Assembly: GCA_907165065.1 (NCBI GenBank)
Contig: OU015528.1
Location: 76,923,474 to 76,987,473 of the forward strand
Reading direction: 5' to 3'
DNA: 64,000 bases
Source of the DNA: Caprimulgus europaeus
Lineage: Eukaryota; Chordata; Aves; Caprimulgiformes; Caprimulgidae
The position numbers and the translations under genes are program-made. The notes beneath the pieces were generated by a model, which made no database searches, was not told the DNA's origin, and saw only the letters and a program-made list of their open reading frames with translations. Below are positions 59,006 to 64,000 of this stretch, one piece after another. Numbering within the stretch: position 1 is the first letter of the stretch; the number at the start of each line of letters is the position of its first letter.

Positions 59006-60877
59006 GCAGCAACATTATGGAGAACAGTATTTGGCCTCTAGACATCCTGCCATATAAAGACAGCACCAAATGAATTAAAGTGGGATAGGGCATTCATTAT
59101 AAATTATTTGCTTTGGGGGTTATACATCCAACATTCAATCGCACTTGGTTTTTACTGTAGTCAAAGGAAGAAAAATAGTTTCTCCAGAAGGGCCTCTGCA
59201 TAAGTTGTGTATGTCCATCTCAGTCACTGTTGTTACAGTTCTTGGGCAGAACACGGTATGAGCCCAAAGTTTTAGTTAATGTTCTCTTAAAAATTTTGAT
59301 TAATAGATTAGTTTTGCACTATACAATCTGTTGATCAGATTTTCCTCACCAACTTATTTTGCAACTTCTCTTCCCATTAGCTATTTGTAATGGTCATGAG
59401 GTGTCACTACATAATAGTAACAGCCCAGCCACTTGTAATGGTGCCACTGGTAGCAGAGAGCCTGCAGCACAGGTCTGGTGCCCCTTCCTCAAGTAACTGC
59501 TCCGACTGCTCGTACACCACTTACAGCTTCCTCATGGATGTCTGTAAAAACATCTCCACTCACAAGGATCAGCACTTGGGTGTTGGGCTGTAATATCCCC
59601 ATATTGCCCATCTCCAAGAATGAGTGTGGTCTCATCTACTTCAGATCCCTCTGAAAAACATAACCTCAAATTACGTTGTCACATCACAGAGACCTTGAAA
59701 CTGGACTGGGGCAAGGTCATTTTCAGGAAAGGGTTAGTAGTGACAATAAAATAAAGCCCGATGCTATCAGTAGCCTGAGAATCCCAGAGTATATAGGAAG
59801 CCTTGGCTCACCAGATCCAGCTTTCAAGCCCAGGCCAACATATATGGTTTTAACAGGGACACATTCACTCATTCACTTTTAAAGCTAGAGCAGCTTTCAT
59901 TCTCGGAAAGTGTCAATAACAATCACAGGGCCCTAAATACAAGGTAACTGCTTCTTAATTAAGGGAAATTTAATGAGAATTGTTGGTAAACATATATCAG
60001 GTGATTATAGAACAGCATCTCCCCACAGATTACTGAGTAATTACACTTCTCTCCCCCAAAAGGAATCTCCATGCAACTTGCAGCAAGGCTTAGAAGACAG
60101 AGATAATTAGGTCTGTATTCTCTGCAACTTTTTAGTCTTTTTTTTTTATTTTTTTTACTTCCAAGTATACAGAAATTATCAGAGGCTGGATCACCCCTCA
60201 CACATTAAATCCCACTTAGAGAGATGATAACTTCTCTGGTTCCCCTCAGCTGCTCAGCTTCCTCCAGCTGCTTTCGTTATCTTCAGCTTTGAAAGTCCAA
60301 CAGGAGTAAGGAGAGCTCTCCTCATCTGTCCACAGATACTCCCCAGGAAGAATTGACCTTCATAAGCTCCAAAATAAGGTCTGTACTATAAATTCCATTT
60401 CCCATCCCAAATCTAACATGCAGAAAGCGAAGTTTTGCTAAAAATATATTCTCTATACACAGCTAGAGTAAAGCCTGTCAGGGTTTTAAAGGCCCATCAG
60501 TCCTCCTGATACAGCAGTGTTGGTTAATATTCTTCTGATTATAGAGCTGTCTATCAGAAAAAGTTGATTCATCAAAATCAAGATGTTTCTTAGGAGCCAG
60601 TTAACTATGATAATATTCTTGCTGGTAAAGTTTCAAAAAAACTCCAAGGTGAAGTGGAATATAATTTGATCTCTCTTTGCTTTGTTTGTACTTTTTTGCT
60701 TTATTTGATATAACTTTTTTTTGTTTTCAGCTTTAACATTAAAATTTTGCAAATATTCTTCATTAATTAGAATGACAGTACACAATAGTACAAGATGTTT
60801 TATGTACTCTGTGAATTTTATGACAATGTGTCGGTATTACCAAGATAAAGCACTTTACATGGGATGGGAGAGTAAAG
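59006..60877. other. Non-coding unique sequence
   Basis: No gene is seen; reading frames at 59390-59882 and 60721-60909 are short and unsupported. T-runs occur near 60138 and 60716. Confidence 0.5.
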
Positions 60878-61430
60878 TGGCAGGGATTTCAAGAGGAATT
60901 CCACTCTGACCCTTTGCTCTGATATAGCATCAAATATTTCTAGATCATCCTTGACAGATATGTGATTTATCCGCTTTATAAAATCTCCAGTAGTTATGAT
61001 TCTGCAGCCCATCAAGGTTGTGTTGTTCCTGTCCACAGAGTTAGAAGGATTTTGTGATAACTAACCCAGAACTCTTCCCACTGCAAAATGAGCCCATTTC
61101 TTCATGTCCTACCAGTAGTGAACAGAGAGGACAATTATCACTGTCCTATTTTTAAAAAACCTATTTTATGTTTGAAGACTCATCATGCTTCCCTTCTTTT
61201 GCTGCTTTTCTAGACTAAACAAACTCAATTCCTTCAACTTTTCATTATAGGTCATGTTTTCTTAAACCTCTTCTCCTTCGTGTTACTATCCTCTGGATGC
61301 CTTCCAGAGGTTTATGACTTTTTTAAAAGTGTGGTGGTCAGGACATATCTCAGGCCAGATGAATCCCCACCTGTGCCAAGTAGTTCAGGCTAATGACCTC
61401 CCTTTTGATAAGCATATTTCTCTTAAAACA
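60878..61430 (-). mobile_element. Ancient CR1-type LINE fragment (minus strand)
   Basis: Read on the plus strand, the order matches a reversed CR1 copy: 3' end at ggcagggatttcaagaggaa (about 60879), then tctagatcatccttgacaga, a ctttataaaatctccagtag block, a gcccatttcttcatgtccta block, gtgaacagagaggacaatta, tttgaagactcatcatgctt, ctagactaaacaaactcaat, tataggtcatgttttcttaa, atcctctggatgccttccag, and ggtcaggacatatctcaggc plus cagatgaatcc, fading out near 61430. The later blocks are the reverse complement of the RT C-terminal region (relatives encode LERVQRRATKLVKG and GLFSLEKRRLRGD motifs in CR1). Both ends and the interior are divergent. This looks like an old amniote-age copy, not one of the younger bird CR1s. 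Confidence 0.82.
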
Positions 61431-62230
61431 GCTTAGAATTTCCATTCCATGAAATATTGCAACTTCTAATTGCTAAAACAAATTTTGAAATGCTGTAATT
61501 CCCCACACAACGGGAGTAATTTCTTCTGTCTTTTTCTTTTACCCAAGAGAAAGATGCTCCTGAAATTGGAATACACAGTATTTGAATCCACAAGTTGAAA
61601 TATTTGTCTTTCATATGCCTGGCTTTTTACCTATAGACTTCATGTATTTTTTTAAGAAGGATGTCTCTACCCACAGTTTTCTGATGCAGAAATCCCAGGA
61701 TGGAAAATGACAACCCCTCAAGATGGGTATGATCCAGTATGAATTGCATGGCTGCAAAGATGAGCTTCATTGTGTTATATGAAGTGGAAGGGGGTCCCTA
61801 CTCTTTGCATAGGGTCAAACTGAAAAAGGACCCATCCATTCATCAGGTCACATCACGAGACAACCTCTTCCCTCAGATACTTTGTCATGAAGATGACATG
61901 CATAATCTGAAGAGTGAAGCAAACAGACACTGAAATGAAATTTGGAAATCCCTAATGACCCACCCAACTTAAAATGCACATGTACATATGCATTGGACCT
62001 TATACATTGAGCAGGGGGACTCTAAAGTTCAACAGTTTCTTCTATTATGAGAGGCAACTAAAAAACTGAAGAAACAGTCTCTCTCCAAAACACACTGTTC
62101 AGGTTAAAATCCATGCAAAACCTGTCTCCCCTTGGCTTTGATCTTAAGTGAGACATACGTGCTCACTTATTACCCTGAGATTTCAGAGGTTTGGAACCTG
62201 TCCCCAGCTCTGCTTTAGGGGCTTATTTTG

Positions 62231-62297
62231 GGGTGATTCTGAATAAACCACTTCCCTCTGCCTCAGTGCCCCATTTGCCAAATGTTGTTACCATCTG
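62231..62297 (+). repeat. MIR/CORE-SINE-like fossil (core segment)
   Basis: The order gggtgattctgaataaacca, cttccctctgcctcagtgcc, then ccatttgccaaatgttgtta corresponds to the conserved core of MIR-like SINEs (cttgggcaagtcacttaac, ctctgtgcctcagtttccc, catctgtaaaatggg). It is short and divergent, and the tail is not recognisable. Confidence 0.55.
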
Positions 62298-62885
62298 ATT
62301 CCTCCAAGTAGTCCTTCAGACTGCCTCAGAAAATTCTCTAAAGAGGAGGTAGATATTTTTATTGTTATTTAGAAGGAAAAAAAAGGAAAAGCAGCATTGT
62401 AAAAAGTGACGGTAGACTTACTTTTGTGGAGAATAGCATTTCCCTTTATTAAATGAAATCAAATGTGTCTAAGATAGAATGTAAAAATATGGAACATGAC
62501 ATTCAGGAATGCCCCTTGCTCTCCTATAAGTCTGCAGTAGATGAGACTATGACATGAGTATTTAAACATAATAAAAATATCCATCTGACTGGAAGGAATC
62601 CAGAATTTTCTGAAAAACTTTTATTAATATCATTTCCTTTGCAATAGCCACAGAACTTGCTTCTCTGTGAACACTTTGGGCTCAGAAAACTCTAGTGCCA
62701 GTCCCTGCTGGGACGTATGACTGATAGCTCAATAGAAGACATTGGAGTTTTCACAGTACATGTTAGTTAAGGAGCTTGGTCTTTGCTGGGAATGTCCTTT
62801 GATGATGCCTTGAGGAAGACAGTCATTCTTTAGAACTAAAAAATCCAAAGAAAACACTTGGATTAGTTAAAAGGGAGGAAGAAAA

Positions 62886-62944
62886 GAACAACAAAAAAAA
62901 CCCAAAACCACACTACAAAACCAACCTACCAAACAAACAAAAAC
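62886..62944. repeat. A/C-rich low-complexity tract
   Basis: Irregular repeats of aaac, acaa and ccaa, with eight A at the start. No element is recognisable beside it. Confidence 0.75.
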
Positions 62945-64000
62945 ATCCCTAAGACCTTGTTGTGTTATAAAAATGCTATACAGGCTGTGAAGCAGAGAGA
63001 TCATAGGCAACCCATGACCCATAAGCCCACTGCTCCCTCAGAGCAGTGGTAATCACAAATAAAGCACTCAGCAACATGAGTCTTTATATTTCTTTTTTAA
63101 TTTTCAAGGCCACTGTCCCACTGAGGGGTATCTGCTCACAGCTTATCATTCCCTGCTAGGACGTGCCATCCAGATGGCTGGAGAGCTCTTCTTCACTGAG
63201 GTTCTGTGGGGACTTGCCTTGACTTCAAAAAGGAATTTCTCCAAGATTATAAAAGAAGAGCCAAGATTCACGTTGCCTAATGTAATAACCCAGGATTTCA
63301 GATGTAAACAGAAATCAGTGTTGTTTTCACCCTTGGGATTTAGTGCACTGTCTAGGGTGTCAGAAAGGACCCATAAGGCTGGTAGAAGGTCACTAGATGC
63401 AGGCTATGAGCTCAAACCCCAGGCCACAGGTACTGTCTTTCTCATGGGACAGTCCAAGATTGGAGCTGAACTGGACAAAGGGTAGAGGCTCTGTGCTGTT
63501 TCGTGGCATTTCTAGATTCATGCAACACATAAAAGACTCATCCCTCAACACATGAACAGAGGCTCTGAGCATAGTTTGGATCAGATTCTGATTTCTGTTT
63601 AACCTAGTCAAAAATAATTGTACACAAAATTTGGCGTGAGTTTTGTTTATACTGGGCCTTGCATTTCAGGGTATTATTGTCTCCATCACTCACTTTAGAA
63701 GACTAAAGGGTCTTCTTTAAGAAGAGGACAAGGAACATTTCATTACATATCTTTTAGGTATTTTAACATGGTACATTTAAATTCCAGTGGGGTCCAATAC
63801 TATATTCCTGAGGAAACTTTTTTTTTCCTTGACTCCAAGAGACAAAGGGCCAGACTTACCATATTCTTCATCTATCATTGTGGCCATGTCAACAGAGGTT
63901 CTTGATGTCCCTTTACTTGAGGATTCCCTGTTTGTTTCAAGGATGCCTTGCAACTCCCACCTCAGTGCTTAGTCTCTTCTTCTCCCTCTGTTTTGTACTT

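Larger units (their letters stand above)
61431..64000. other. Non-coding unique sequence
   Basis: No gene is seen. The MIR-like relic is at 62231-62297 and a low-complexity A/C tract at 62886-62944. The 63174-63485 plus-strand frame (103 codons) shows no recognisable domain. The window ends without an obvious feature. Confidence 0.5.

Overview
The window looks like avian nuclear DNA, probably a neoavian bird, from an intron or an intergenic gene desert. The evidence is several CR1 LINE fragments with bird-type 3' ends (TTCTATGATTC-like), one solo-LTR-like element whose body I recognise as a widespread bird ERV-type repeat, low GC with few CpGs, and frequent A/T tracts and microsatellites. There are no operons, no Shine-Dalgarno sites and no CRISPR array. 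I found no intact protein-coding gene: almost every open frame is short, starts at an arbitrary ATG, and lies in repeat or low-complexity sequence. I therefore annotate almost no CDS. All repeat family names come from recognition by eye, not from a database search.

Layout. 1-19 kb is mostly unique AT-rich DNA with one MIR/CORE-SINE-like fossil (3.4 kb), a conserved-element-like block (14.2-14.5 kb), a very AT-rich stretch (15.1-15.85 kb), a clean GGATA microsatellite (16 kb) and a perfect 12-bp hairpin (17.6 kb). 19-31 kb has one short CR1 3' end on the minus strand (19.5 kb), a short coding-like relic (24.5-24.8 kb) and several simple repeats. 31.4-32.6 kb is an old CR1 copy on the plus strand. 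33-40 kb is again mostly unique, with a second conserved-element-like block (36.9-37.25 kb).

40-47 kb is the accessory core. In order it holds a pair of inverted MIR-like arms (40.0-40.25 kb), an internally deleted CR1 (41.5-42.5 kb), a minus-strand solo-LTR-like element with internal repeats (42.7-43.8 kb), two tRNA-like fossil segments (44.6 and 44.85 kb), an ancient reverse transcriptase relic of a different LINE lineage from CR1 (45.06-45.76 kb), and another MIR-like tail joined to a CpG-retaining block (46.7-47.05 kb). 47-64 kb contains further old CR1-type pieces at 52.0-52.4, 55.4-55.7, 58.9 and 60.9-61.4 kb, and a MIR-like relic at 62.2 kb. Several of these resemble repeats shared by turtles, crocodilians and birds, so much of the region is probably old, slowly changing DNA.

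Nothing here works as a gene system. The most noteworthy signals are the non-CR1 LINE reverse transcriptase fossil, the tRNA-like palindrome beside it, the inverted MIR-like pair, the repeat-bearing LTR, and a few blocks that look like candidate regulatory elements and need alignment to test.
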